NCBI RefSeq assembly: GCF_032362555.1
Contig: NC_083512.1
Span: forward strand, 3,770,001 to 3,834,000
DNA length: 64,000 nucleotides
DNA from: Amyelois transitella
Taxonomy: Eukaryota > Arthropoda > Insecta > Lepidoptera > Pyralidae
Direction of reading: 5' to 3'
The stretch's first letter is position 1. Every line of letters begins with the position of its first letter. Shown here piece by piece: positions 46,433-58,346 of this stretch. The translations under genes were made by a program, and so were the position numbers. The notes beneath the pieces were generated by a model. That model was given only the letters and a program-made list of their open reading frames with translations. It did not search any database and was not told the DNA's origin.

Positions 46433-46611
46433 ACCGCCGATTTCTTGATCCATTTTTTAGAAGGTACCCTATTGATTCGCCTAGATCTTTATGTTTAAAT
46501 GGTTCCGAGAAGTTTGAAAGACCCTTCCTTATCAAGCCAAAGCGTTGTTTTAGAAGCTGTTTTTACTTTGTTAATCCACCGACTGTATTATCATCTTCCT
46601 TTTATTATTAA
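46433..46611 (+). other. candidate terminal exon, unrecognised
   Basis: A good acceptor (TCTTTGTTTTTCAG) ends at 46432. It is followed by about 59 open codons with a normal amino acid mix ('RYPIDSPRSLCLNGSEKFER', PKRCFRSCFYF), closed by TAA. No partner exon or homology is recognised. It could be a real last exon of an unlisted gene, or chance. Confidence 0.2.
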
Positions 46612-47074
46612 TATAACAACTATATGAAGAGATTGAACCTTACCGATACTCGTATTTCTATTGTCTTCTTAGCAACCAAATTAAGTCGTGTGTGACACAT
46701 GTAACTGTGGAATTGTGCTCTAATATCATAGTAATGTTAATATTTAATTATAGATGTCGTTTATGTGTGTCAATGATTGATGGTAGATTGATTACGTAAA
46801 GCAGTGAATGTAAATGATATTTGGCTGTTTTGATTGATATCTCAATCGATACTGGAGTTTTTGTTTTTTAAACTGTCCAAATATAGTGTGATGATTACAT
46901 TTGACCTACTTGAAGTGGGTCATTTTTTGTATTTACTTTATTTTTTAGCCTACTTCTTTAATAGTCTTCTTGTGTTTGAATTCTTGTATTGATGCTTTCT
47001 GTATACGTATGTCTATTCGTTAATCAAAGCAGATTTTTGGATTGTTCAATACTAAACACAACAAATATGTGATG
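46612..47074. other. no gene seen
   Basis: AT-rich sequence; nothing recognisable. Confidence 0.5.
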
Positions 47075-47286
47075 CGAAAGTTAGTTTATTTGTTTGTTGT
47101 CTTTCCAAGCGTTATTCACTGTACCAATTTTCTTGAAATTTAGGGTATATACAATTTAGCATCTGGAGAAGGACAAAGTACTTTTTATCCTGGCAAGAAT
47201 TTAAGTTACCGTGGGATTTGCGAATTTTTTTTTTTCTAATTTTGCGCTAAATTCGTGCAGGCGAAGCTGCGGGTATAAGCTAGTTC
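47075..47286 (-). mobile_element. dispersed repeat 'E' copy
   Basis: Reads 'GATGCGAAAGTTAGTTTATT', CAATTTTCTTGAAATTTAGG and 'GACAAAGTACTTTTTATCCT', and ends GCGAAGCTGCGGGTATAAGC. This is the complement of the widespread 'GCTTATACCCGCAGCTTCGC' lepidopteran repeat. Confidence 0.75.
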
Positions 47287-47320
47287 AATAAATCATCAGT
47301 TAAATATAGTTCATCATACA

Positions 47321-47385
47321 TTCGTCTATATTCCTTGCCGGGTAGACAGAGGCCACGTTCAGCTGTATGCTAAATGATAGAATCA
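47321..47385 (-). mobile_element. SINE-A 3'-end fragment
   Basis: 'TCGTCTATATTCCTTGCCGG' and GTAGACAGAGGCCACGTTC. The block 'CAACAGTCTTGAAAAGACTG' is deleted. Confidence 0.75.
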
Positions 47386-47981
47386 AAATTTATTAGCCTT
47401 TACTTAAAAAAAAAACTTAAAAATATAGACGAAAATAGAATATATATAAAAATAAGATCAAAAGCTGGCAATTTTTTTTTTATTATTTTAATGGAGTTTG
47501 TTGATAACATCAAAATATTTAATTAAATAAGTACTTTAGGGAGTAATAAAACAGTTTTAATTAAAAATGTCTTAAGCATCGGGTACTTCAACCAAATAAC
47601 GGTAGTAAAATAAACAATTTGAACTATTTCATACTATGATCCAGGAAACGAAAGGTCTTTGGCTCCCATTGGAATGTATGCGTGGGAGTCACTCCCATGC
47701 GCTCTGAAAACAAAATAAAGAGTGTTCGGAGGAGTGTCCATGGCAATAATAGCTTCCTCATTGTTATAATGTATACCAGGAGAAATTATTGAATCACCTT
47801 AAACCAGTTTAAATGTTTTAAGTAAAACTTTTTTTTTAATCAAAACGGTAATAATTAAATGATACAAACAACTCAAAGCGAACCAAATGATTTTCAATTG
47901 TATGAATTATATGAATCAATTGAACGAACACATACATGTGTTAAATTGAAGTAACTTCTTAAGAAGGCTGTATAGCCTTAT
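47386..47981. other. no gene seen
   Basis: AT-rich sequence with a T-run near 47473. Confidence 0.45.
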
Positions 47982-48202
47982 ATCCCCAGTTTATACTGGG
48001 GATTCTTCTTTTGGGCAAATGTGTTCTGTCTTCCCCGTAAGAGATAAAAACATGACTGTATGTATATATGTAAGAAAAAGAAGAATAAAGATAGCCAATA
48101 ACAATAAGTCTACGTTTAGCTGGATGGCTTATTGGTAGATTCAAGATTCATGAATAGTGGCAGGTTGCCAGCCCATCGCCTAAAGAAGAATCCCAGCCTT
48201 AC
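47982..48202. mobile_element. two SINE-A fragments with opposite orientation next to a hairpin
   Basis: The + fragment (47998-48072) jumps from GGGATTCTTCTTTTGGGC straight to 'GTGTTCTGTCTTCCCCGTAA', with the middle deleted. A minus fragment (48102-48202) follows with GTCTACGTTTAGCTGGATGG and 'CAGGTTGCCAGCCCATCGCC'. At the left edge ATCCCCAGT (47982-47990) and ACTGGGGAT (47995-48003) form a perfect 9-bp stem. Confidence 0.7.
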
Positions 48203-48648
48203 TTTCCTAAAGTATTTACACTTAGATACAATTTCTATTTTTCTGTCAGTTTAGGTCAGACTGAAGTCCAGAAAAACAGATATACTTCCGTTATCTCTAT
48301 ATTTTATTTGAGCGCTCTCTGCTTTCTATTGATTTAATGAACACTATCTTATCTTGCCCAATAAGCTTATTACGCTCCGTTTTGAGTTCAATTCAATTGG
48401 TCATTAAATAGGGCAAGCAAAGAACTTTTATTAATTGAATTACGTAACCCAGGATTCTGAAACAAAACAGTTCGCTAACATTGTAATTTTAGAAGGATGT
48501 CGAACTATTAAGATGCTCAAATAAATAAAAACATGATGCCGAAGTCCAAATCCATATTCCGCCAATAACCCTTTCCTGAGGTACATATTATATTAGTTTG
48601 AGTACTAACCGATTCCTCTTTCAGTGGAGGAGGAGAAAACAGAGAAAA
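48203..48648. other. no gene seen
   Basis: AT-rich spacer. Confidence 0.5.
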
Positions 48649-48760
48649 CTTGCACATTGAACAGTTGTTGAATGTGCAAGGATAACTCAGCCGGAAATTG
48701 CTTTGTGAAAAAAACCTGACTTGCCCAATCCAAGATCATGTTCCAGAGGTTGAAAACCAA
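48649..48760 (+). mobile_element. repeat 'F' fragment with a 10-bp hairpin
   Basis: CTTGCACATT (48649-48658) pairs exactly with AATGTGCAAG (48671-48680). Downstream, AAAACCTGACTTGCCCAATC and 'GATCATGTTCCAGAGGTTG' resemble the block at 3168-3330. Confidence 0.5.
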
Positions 48761-49247
48761 GAGTAGCCAGACCAGACAAAAAGAAAAATATTACCGTTAA
48801 GATTTTAACTTTACTAATTTCAAAATTTATTATTCAAACACTCTCTGCGGAAAACCCACCAGTTAAAGGATTTTTCCAATATTTATTTTTGTAACAAATA
48901 TTCTGACGCTGGTAAATACCAGACTTGTCAAAGATATCAAAATCACAGAAACACTTTTGCGAAACGCATATTGAAATTGGAATAATCTACTTACATCTAC
49001 AAATGTTCTTGCCACTTAAGATTCAAAGGTCTAAGAACAAAAGAGCAATGTCAAATGATTTCAAGATGTTAAAGACTGAAGTCGGTAAGGATTTAATAAT
49101 TTGCGAGTAATAACTACTTATTGATTCAATAAAATACCGAAGAGCTAGTACGTCATTTTAATTACTCAATAGAACTGTTGTTCGTCCAAATTGATGAGTT
49201 TCATTAACTGATCAACTGTCATAGTCAACTGTTATTAACACACACAA
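48761..49247. other. no gene seen
   Basis: AT-rich sequence; a 61-codon + frame at 48925-49110 has no recognisable content. Confidence 0.45.
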
Positions 49248-49320
49248 TATGTCTATATCCCTTACGGGGGAAACAGAGTCACTAGTCTGTATAGTCTCAA
49301 AGGTCGCGTTATGCTCAAAA
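49248..49320 (-). mobile_element. SINE-A 3'-end fragment
   Basis: 'TGTCTATATCCCTTACGGGG' and AACAGAGTCACTAGTCTG; decayed. Confidence 0.65.
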
Positions 49321-49529
49321 ATGTAATAAAAAATTATGAGATTCCTTCGCTTTAAAATATTCTCTAGTGTCTTCTTTTGATAGACTTATACAATTTTCGC
49401 GAGAAGTTACATATTTTTTATTCGCTCAAGATCAGCATGGTTCTTGATTAACATACCCTAAGAACTTGATTTGGAAACACCCATAATTCAGTAAGTATGT
49501 CGGCATTAAGTCGTTGACAAAATTCTTGT

Positions 49530-49580
49530 CTTGAGATAAACCACTTGATCTTGACTATCAAAGATAGTTTTTATCAATAC
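49530..49580 (+). promoter_or_regulatory. cluster of GATA motifs upstream of the trypsin-like gene
   Basis: GAGATAAACC, 'CTATCAAAGATAG' (an inverted pair) and TTTTATCAA fall within 50 bases, about 60-110 bases before the start codon. Gut-expressed insect protease genes commonly use GATA factors. No clear TATA box was found. Confidence 0.4.
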
Positions 49581-49638
49581 CGACGTGATGACCGAGATCT
49601 AAATTTTCAATGTTTAGTCTACAATAAACAATTGAAAT

Positions 49639-51084
49639 ATGCAGTTATTTATTGGAATATTTTTATTTGTTGGTGAGTTTTGATTCTATTTCATATCTTT
49701 AAGTTTAGTTTCATCAGGACCATCGTCACTTTGCCTGAAATCATTTATCAATTTAAATTTCTGTTACAGCTTTCTCAAATTTAGTAACAACATTACCTTA
49801 TCATGAATTAGAAAGCCAGTCTTCACGAATAGTCAATGGGTATGCTGTGGATATATCAGAAGTTCCTTATCAAGCGACTCTGAGGCGCAGAGTAGTATCT
49901 GGTTGGGCACATACTTGTGGAGCAGTAATTATTGGCACGAAAGCAGTTTTATCAGCTGGTCATTGTGCCGTCAAGTAAGATGTACCTCAGTGATGTAAAA
50001 TAAGTTCTTCTTTCTTGCTCTTTTTACAGAATTATTAGAATAATTTCTGAGATAGTAGTTTCTATTAATTTTTACCTATGATTATAAAGTTAACCAGTCG
50101 TTTTTTATTTCTGATTATATTCCCTTAACATTGTCAATATGTCCAAAAGATTTTTTAATGTTACAACATACAGTCGAATAATTAAAAACTTTCTACAAAA
50201 TACGTGTAGGACTCTCTTGAATACTTTTTTTATAAATTTAAATGTACACATTTCAGTTACGTGTCTGATCCATCACTTCTAAGAGTGGTTGTTGGCACAT
50301 CAAATCGCCTTTCTGGCGGAAGATCTTACGATGTGTCCAGGGTGATACTCCATGAAGATTACTCAGAGTCTACTTTAGAAAATGATATTGTACTATTGGT
50401 AACTGCAACTACTATAGCTTCTAGTCAGTCAGTCAGTGCTGTACCATTTGCACCTTCAAATTTTGATTTACCAGACGGTACTGAAGCTATTGTGTCCGGC
50501 TTTGGTGCAACAGCAGTAAGTCAAAATTTCGCATTGTATTTCATATAATTTTTTTAAGTAGTTATAATTTCAGTGTTTGAATATTTTATGATTTTAGTTA
50601 TGACATTTGCTACCAAATTGTACACTTAAAGTAATGTAACTTTTTTATGTGACTTATTTACAATCTTTTATTGAGTTTTTTTTTTTGTTCATCAAAGTTG
50701 TGAAGTAAGAATAAAAATACAAGCTACTTAATCTTATTAAAAAGCAAAATATTTTCTGATGGTTTCTGTATCCTTTGTTTTCAGTATGAAGGTGCATCAT
50801 CCTCAATACTCCTTGCTGCTAAAGTCAACATAGTCTCTCAGCAAACCTGCGCAAGAGCATACCTCAGAATCGGTAGAATTACTTCTGGAATGATCTGCGC
50901 GGGAGCATCAGACCCATCAAGAGATGCTTGTCAAGGAGATTCCGGGGGGCCTCTTGTAGCCAAAGACCATTTGGTTGGTTTAGTCTCATGGGGCGAAGGC
51001 TGCGCTGATAGCGTTTACCCTGGAGTGTATACTAGGATTTCGGAGTATGCGTCGTGGATTGAAAAGAATATGGAGGAAATTTGA
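49639..51084 (+). CDS. trypsin-like serine protease, 265 aa, four exons
   Basis: Exons 49639-49672, 49770-49974, 50257-50515 and 50785-51084 join in frame with GT...AG introns (97, 282 and 269 bases). The signal peptide (MQLFIGIFLFV, then AFS) and a short propeptide end at R31; activation would be at R31-I32 (SSR/IVNGY). The triad is H76 (SAGHC), D123 (ENDIVLL) and S219 (GDSGGP). D213, six residues before S219, together with G236 and G246, predicts cleavage after Arg or Lys. Cysteine pairs C61-C77, C188-C204 and C215-C239 follow the insect trypsin pattern. The usual SGWG is SGFG here (160-163). It is a complete secreted proenzyme, probably digestive in the gut. A haemolymph or venom-like role cannot be excluded. 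It shares no overlap with neighbours. Confidence 0.93.
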
Positions 51085-51186
51085 AGGTATTAAAAATAGG
51101 AATCATTCTAATAAGACCTACGCTTTCTGGTATGCCAATAGAATGGGCACATGGAGCACTTAAACATTTCTAACAAGATGATCGAA

Positions 51187-51197
51187 AATAAAATAAA
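51187..51197 (+). terminator. polyadenylation signals, two overlapping AATAAA
   Basis: They lie about 100 bases after the trypsin-like gene's stop codon. Confidence 0.75.
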
Positions 51198-51522
51198 AAC
51201 TGCTGTTTCTCAAAAATATTTGCTGATATCCAAAAAACAAACAATATTAACCAGTAATCGAAATAACACTTTAAATTTTTACATCGTACCTAATTAGAGT
51301 AAGTATCGGTAAAAATAATTCCGAATTAATTTTATCGATGAACGGCTAATTATGTGAACTTATCGATTGATAAGTGAAGTTGGTTACAACAATGGAGTTG
51401 GGCAACCTAATTTGAATATAAACAACTTTCTACATCGATGTCAGTTACGGATACCTGTACTATATAGTGTCATTGACATTATTGTCACAGAATAAACAGC
51501 CACAGAAGATTTCTTAACACTT
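51198..51522. other. no gene seen
   Basis: AT-rich spacer downstream of the protease gene. Confidence 0.5.
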
Positions 51523-51802
51523 AATAATTTTACATACATACATATGATCACGTCTTTATCCCTTACGGGGTAGACAGAGCCAACAGTCTTGAAAAGACTG
51601 ATAAGCCACGTCCAGCTGTTTGGCTTAATGATAGAATTGAGATTCAAATATTGACGGGTTGCTAGCCCATCGCCTATAAGAAGAATCCCAAGTTTATAAG
51701 CCTATCCCTTAGTCGCCTTTTACGACATCCATGGGAATGAGATGGAGTGGTCCTATTCTTTTTTTTTTATTGGTGCCGGGAACCACACGGCACAATAATT
51801 TT
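51523..51802 (-). mobile_element. SINE-A copy, full length, with 9-bp target-site duplication
   Basis: AATAATTTT flanks it at 51523-51531 and 51794-51802. It is close to the apparent family consensus, so probably one of the youngest copies. Confidence 0.93.
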
Positions 51803-51983
51803 TAAGGTAAATAGTACGTAAAATATTATAGTACGGGTCGGATCCTGTTGTTCGAATTTAATTATCAAATTACCAGTTAGATACTTCTGGGACTTGTGTA
51901 AGTCTATCTAGAATATCATAACGTAGTAGTGTAATGGAAAACTTTGAATTCCAGTCCAAATTCTCAATTTTTTTTAAATCATA

Positions 51984-52047
51984 GAGCTGATTGTGGTATT
52001 TCAATCTCTTTCGGACTGTTGGCTCTATCTACCCCGTAAGGTCATGT
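51984..52047 (+). mobile_element. SINE-A 3'-end fragment
   Basis: 'AGAGCTGATTGTGGTATTTC' and GGACTGTTGGCTCTATCTAC, then CCCGTAAGG. Confidence 0.65.
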
Positions 52048-52439
52048 CATTTAAGTTTTTAAGATATAATATTGTGTACTAATTTCGCACACTTTTTATT
52101 CTTTTACATAAAGTGGAAACACATTTCTTACTTCACATGTATAACACATTAAGCATGCTAATTAATTCAGATGTTATCAAATAATAATGTTATAATTAAG
52201 TACTGTTATGATTTATCTAAACTCATATACGTGTATATGTCATGTTATCGTAGTTACATTTATATTATAATCTGTGATGTAATGCATAATTTTAATATGT
52301 TGCTAACAAAATAGTAATAATGTGTTGTTATATTATATTGTTAACACTTTTATTTATTTCATTCATTTTATTACTTATTTTATTGCATACTAAATCGTAC
52401 ATGAATATAACCATTAAAAATTTACTAAACTCTCCTGTC
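52048..52439. other. no gene seen
   Basis: Very AT-rich sequence. Confidence 0.5.
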
Positions 52440-52665
52440 CTACTAATATTTTAAATGAAAAAGTTTGTTAGATTGTTTTTGAATGTGTATATGTTTAAAA
52501 GAGTATCACGCAAAATCTACTGAACGGATTTTCATGAAACTTTGCAGTAATATACAGTTTAAACATTGGGATAACATAAAAATCAGCTGGAAGAGATATA
52601 AGTAAAATATATAGAGATGAAGATGGACGAAGTCGCGGACATCAGCTGGAAGAGATATAAATTTA
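52440..52665 (+). mobile_element. dispersed repeat fragment (E/C-like) with a 59-bp local duplication
   Basis: 'CTGTCCTACTAATATTTTAA', 'AAATCTACTGAACGGATTTT' and 'GGACGAAGTCGCGGAC' fit the common lepidopteran repeat type. ATCAGCTGGAAGAGATATAA occurs twice, at 52582 and 52641. Confidence 0.6.
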
Positions 52666-54559
52666 ATGAATTAATACAAAAAGCTTGACTTACTACTATG
52701 TCAAAACGCCAATGTTATACGATGGTTGAAGAAATTGAATTCGTGTTATGACTTTACATTTGCATAAGTGCTGTTCATGTCTTATTAATTGAACTGGTTA
52801 GAACGAATTGCAATTGACAGATAGTTTAAAAGCAAAAGTTGTATAACTTCTGTTTTAGAAAAATTATGACTTAATTTTTATGCTATATCCATCGCAAATA
52901 AATTTTGTTTGTATGGTCGTGACCTTTTCACAGTTGTAACACTGTTTATATTATTTCTTTGATAGAATTTGAGAATTTTTGGTTTAATCCTTAAGAGGCA
53001 GAGATGTAAGGTAGAGTTTCCATAATTTCACAGTACAGGGTAGGAAGGACTGTATTACTAATATGTAAAAATTAATATTTTTTTTTTATAATATACCCTC
53101 GTTAATTTTTCAAAACTTTCAGTGAGAATTGTTAATTTGTTCATTTTAATTGACAACATGGAAATGTACGATGACAAATAAATAGCAGTTGTTGACTCCC
53201 TTTGAACTCTTTGTTTGCACGTCGTAATTTAATTTAAACCTTTTGTTTCGAGTGACACCTCCACTGAAATCAAGCGTTATTTATTTATGTTAATGATCTA
53301 TAGTTCATTCTAGGATAATGTATGAATTTTGATTAAAAAAACACCAAAACCACTTTTCTAAATTTTATACTTAGATTTTTGCATCTTCTCAAGGGGCAAT
53401 TGTCAAATTGGAAAATGTTTATTCCTAGAATTGATAAGTTTTGATTTAATTCAAAATCTTGTCTTACCATCAGAAAAATCTGATGCGTGCAACTGATTTC
53501 CTTTATTGGAATCCGACGAACGAAAAGATTCGATTATGATTGGCGACCTTTCAGTAGGTAAGTAAGTACATTTGAAAAGAATCCTTTTAAGTTCAAGAGA
53601 TTTTGGAATAGTGAATAGACTAACTTTTGTCAAATTTTTAACATCAGTAGCTAGTCGTCATATTTATCGTGATGATAAATGTTATTGTGTACAAGTTATT
53701 TATATTAAATTTAAAATCTTTTGTTTAAATTAGAAATCAATGAATAATTCACGTTAGTTTAGATAAATCTAAAAAAATAAGTTAACATTTCTTACAATTT
53801 GTTTATTGAAAAGCAAATCACTCCTCCTTCATCAAACGGTAAATTCTTGAGAAGTCAAGGGCGGCTCCCAAAACAATTTAAATAAAAACGTATCGAAAAT
53901 CATAATCTTCGTTAAATACAGTGAAAGCATCCGACACTCTTCGTAATCCGTTTCCTCATTCTAGCCCACATTGTTTCACCAAGAAACATTTTCTTTACAA
54001 TCATGAACCTTGTTTCTTAAGACAATGAGTACAATTTTCACTACAGTCTTCTTCCTGTTGAGGACCTTGTCAATATGAGAGGAGAAATTATTTACGACAC
54101 CCCCCTCATTTAGCTGTTAACCATCTTTTTCTTCTCCATCAAGGCATGTATAGCTCTGTCTTACTCTGTCATTTCGTAATAAATTTTGGGGCGACTGCGA
54201 ATTAACAATACCATAGTCATAATTCGCCAGCCTGTTGCGGCGCATTTATCGGCTGTTTGGGGAGATGATATTGATATAACACCACGTATGACATTTTTCT
54301 TTTCAGAGTAGTTAGTAAAAATTATCAATTTTTTACCCAACGAATTATATTTGCTTGATGCAATCACTAGATAGTCTCCTCAACTGGAATCGATTTCATT
54401 AATTCACAAAGAATAAATATACTTTCCTATCAAAAATCTGTATTCTATGTTTGTTTAAATACATATCGAAAACTATTTAAAAATATTTATGTCATGTTAA
54501 TAATCTGTGTTTGTAAAACAAATATCGATAAATCTTATTACCCCATCTCTAAACCACGA
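52666..54559. other. AT-rich DNA without a gene
   Basis: About 1.9 kb without supported features. Confidence 0.5.
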
Positions 54560-54740
54560 CGGAGTTCGCAGTCGCCACTCAATTTAGGGTTGGCGCTGCT
54601 CAGTTATACTTCAATACAACGTGGATAGGTGCCGACTGTCGTGTCGGCAAGGCTAGTCGTCTTTGGATCAATTCTAATCTCTTTCGTCACGCCCTCAGTG
54701 ACACTTCAGCCAAACACGTCAACCGCTGACGTCACTCATC
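54560..54740. promoter_or_regulatory. CpG-rich block with a CRE-type site, possible promoter
   Basis: Base composition changes abruptly at 54560. The block contains TGACGTCA, a perfect cAMP-response-type palindrome, at 54727-54734, and CGACTGTCGTGTCGGC earlier. It resembles a promoter or conserved non-coding element, but no transcript can be traced. Confidence 0.25.
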
Positions 54741-55359
54741 ATAAACGAGAGTTTCTTTGTTCTCGAATTAGGGGCAATACGGCATATTCACTCAATTAAC
54801 TTCTTATTGATGTCACGTTGTTTATTTGTGAAATGCGATAACGAGTAATTGAGTGGCGATGTTCATACGTCATGCGGTTAGTTAGAGAGAATACTCGTTT
54901 GATGGTTTACTACTGTTTCTCACGCTTGTTTTTGATTGACTTGGTTGCGACATGTGAACTTATTGCTAGCGGTAAATTAATATTTATTTTAAGCTAGTTT
55001 TAAGTTTTATTTAGGTTCTGTGTTAATACATCTTGAGAGTTCGGCATTATGAGTTACATAGTTATAAAAAGTTATACGAATTTTTTGTTCTTTTTTAATT
55101 GGAATCTTTATTGCAATTATAAACCTATTTAATCCAAATATCATAGACAAGAAACCCAAGTCTACAAAGCTTTATCAAAACAATGAATACAAATATCATT
55201 CATCAGTCAATCACAATCAGAATATCAATCGGGAAGTCAGCGGCGTCTGTATGTCGCCAATATTCAATTCGATTAGGCCGTTGAGCGCCTAAACCCACCA
55301 ATAAGTAAGTGTAATGCTATAGTCCCTCGGCCTATTACCTGGCAATTTCACAGAACAAT
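54741..55359. other. no gene seen
   Basis: Nothing recognisable. Confidence 0.45.
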
Positions 55360-55620
55360 CTACGTTGAAACACGTCGACAGCACACAACGATGTGACACA
55401 CACGCGCTTTGTATCCGAGAGGGACGGCACTTGCTCCTGCGATTTGTTTACACAGTGTAGCTTTCCCTTTCGTCCCGTGCGTGTGTGCGTGCCATCTGGC
55501 GGGTGGCAGCCCTGGCCGCGTCTGTAGTAGTGTCGCCCCTAAGCGCACCCCGTTTCGGGGTAGCCGTTTTCCTATGTGTGCGTGACCCAGTCGAATAAAT
55601 CTAGTGTAATACACACAAAC
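55360..55620. other. GC-rich block
   Basis: A strong GC and CpG excess over about 260 bases, including GCACCCCGTTTCGGGGTAGC (a CCCCGTTTCGGGG stem). A minus-strand frame of 84 codons is open, but has no recognised content. It could be a first exon or promoter. Confidence 0.3.
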
Positions 55621-57346
55621 ATATTGGTAGCACGGCGTGTCATTTTTACGCTTGTGTTAGCGCTACTTGGGGTTCTTTATGCGGCGCGATGATATTATTA
55701 TTCTGACGATTACGACATCCTTTATGCTTACAATAAAATAATTAATAAGGGATGAAGTGTATTGTTGTTCGGCAGTTTGTGATTGGTATCAACGCACTTA
55801 GCTTCATTCACTCTGTCGAAAGGTAACGATGAGGTTTATTGAATACACTTTGTGGTACAGCCGCCTCTATTGTTTTAAGCTTAGCAATCAATTTGGTTGT
55901 TGTAGTATTATTATTAAATGAGTATTATTACACGAAAAGTTATTTACGGTTCAATTCCCTAATTTTAATTAAATTTTAACTATATAAAACAGAGAAAATA
56001 ATTATTGTAACCCAATTAACATAATTAAATTAACGTTCGTGTAAATAATTTTAATTACAAATTGCAATTTAATACGTTTACGCAATTAACTTCGGAATAT
56101 ATTACTGAAGTTAAAACGAATATGAGCGCTACCGATTACAACACAAAAATATAACAGATACCTTTAGTGATGCGATGTGAAAAACAGCAATATTTTATCG
56201 ATAGCCAAAATTAAATTAAACGCTTCAGAAGTTACAATATTATTATTTTTAATGTTATTCTCAAAAATTATACTAATATCAATCCACAGCCGACATTTAA
56301 ACAAATATCGCGTCAATTTATAAACTCACATAATTATAATAAATGTTAAGGAAGGATTATTAGAAATTCACACAGCAGAGAAGCCTCGAGACTAGTATGA
56401 CCAAAATTTAGGTGTTAACTAAAATAATATCGGACTTACTCATTTAGATGAAATATTAAAAATGTTTAAAAGATAAACTCATAATCAATATAATAATTAA
56501 GTCTGCAATTAAGCAGTTATGGTCAAAACATTATTTGAGTTACCTACTCCGTGACGAACAGTTGACATGCTCAGCCCCCATTTAACAATCACCCGACAGG
56601 AATCATTGTGAATGCCCTCTACCCATTGTGGACAATTCTGTTCACCAACCAACATAAAATAACCTCTAACGCCTCTACCGAAAACACAAAATCATCCTAT
56701 TTGTCGGTACAAACGCGGGACATACGAGTTCAAGTAAAACTGGGCATCATATACAAATATTATTATCCTGGCTGTTCACAAATATCAATAACGTATTACT
56801 AGCCCCGGGACAGATTAAAAAGTTAACGATCGAGGTTTGAAAGCGTTATGGCTTCATTTGTCGGTATTTAAATTTATTTATTTGTTTTTATTCGGAAGAT
56901 CAACAACCAAATTAAATAAAAAAGTTGCAGTAGGTTAAGGAATTAGTTTTATTGAATAAGTATCGTATTATTTCAACTTTTGGTTAAACATAGCCGTAGA
57001 AAACATTTTAGCTTTTTTAAGAGTACGTTTTAAACCCCTTCATAACTGTGTTTAGTGTGTAATCTCTCAACTGAAAATATCGCCCTAAACATAAATGAAA
57101 TTAAATAAAAATAAATTTGATATCTACATTTTCATTTTAACTTACTATCAGTGCCTCTGTTGCGGCTTAAGTTATTCCTTGTAACTATAAGTGAGAATAT
57201 TAGTGTACATTTATAATCATAGATGGCGCTACTAAACACAGCATTTACGATGAAGAGGAATAAACAATTGGATTATAAAGAAATTAATTTGCCAAAACTT
57301 TAAATATTCAATGGATCATTATTGACACTTACCTACATTTACATCT
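55621..57346. other. AT-rich DNA without a gene
   Basis: No supported feature in about 1.7 kb. Confidence 0.5.
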
Positions 57347-57497
57347 AAATACGTTTTTATCCTTTACGGGGTGGACAGAGCAAACAGTTTTGAAAAGACT
57401 GCAAGTCCTAGTTTGGCTGTAAGGTTTGGCTTATTGATGAAATTGAGATAGTGACAAGTTGCTAGCCTATCGCATAATAGAAGAATTCTTTGTTTAT
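57347..57497 (-). mobile_element. SINE-A copy, 5'-truncated
   Basis: 'ACGTTTTTATCCTTTACGGG', GACAGAGCAAACAGTTTTG and 'AGTGACAAGTTGCTAGCC' are kept; the part beyond GAAGAATTC is missing. Confidence 0.8.
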
Positions 57498-58185
57498 TAT
57501 ATATTATGCCGTGTTACAAGATAAGTAGACTATATTTTATAAGCAATCAAAATTATGGATTACAAAAATAAAAGATAACAATTAATTGAATAAAAAAACC
57601 AATAGAGTCACTAGAAATTTTCGTTTTCTCTCAGCATCTCAGTTATACTACAGTAAATACGGATCTAACTAAAGAGACAGTATCTCCGGCGTTAAAAGGC
57701 CAGCCTGTGAAGACCGTGGGAGGGGGGAGGGGGCGCCCTCCTGCGAAATTACTACATTTTGAAGGGAACAACTTTTTATGAGAATAAGCCGCTGCTATGA
57801 ATCCCGAATTATAAACGAATTCGAGTGGTGTGACAGCATTAGTCTGACTTTATCGATTATTTTGAGAAATAATTAGAAAAAATCAGCGATGCGCCGTGTT
57901 CACAGCACTTCATAATAGATTTATCGTTAAGTCATAACATAACGTAAGAGATGACTAAATGAATGGTATTTTTGATGTCATAAGAGGCGACTAAAGTAGA
58001 TAAAGATATCTTAACTAAACCAGCTGTATTTAAGGTTTTCCTGTTAACAAAATCACGGAGGCAAAACGGGGGTTGCTTCGTAAACTAACTGACCCAGTAC
58101 TGGTAGAAGTAATAGAAGGTCATGATGTTCGACCTCTCCAGAGAAAACGAAGCCGGGAATACGCCGAGAGTGGCCTACCAACAAA
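57498..58185. other. non-coding, with a G-run and a SINE-A scrap
   Basis: A G-rich tract lies at 57718-57741. GATGTCATAAGAGGCGACTA at about 57974-57993 is a scrap of SINE-A on the + strand. Confidence 0.45.
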
Positions 58186-58346
58186 CAATCATGTCTTTAA
58201 CCCTCAAGGAGCATACGAGTGACTCAGAGCCAGCAGTCTCAAAAGACTGATAGTTCACGTACTGGTGTATGACTCAATGATGGATTTAATATTTTAACTT
58301 GTGATAGGTTATTAGCGCATCGCCTAAAAGAAGAATCCCAAGTGTA
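58186..58346 (-). mobile_element. SINE-A copy, 5'-truncated, with a small insertion
   Basis: 'AATCATGTCTTTAACCCTCA' is followed by about 10 extra bases before 'CAGAGCCAGCAGTCTC'. It keeps ATCGCCTAAAAGAAGAATCC at its far end. Confidence 0.75.
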
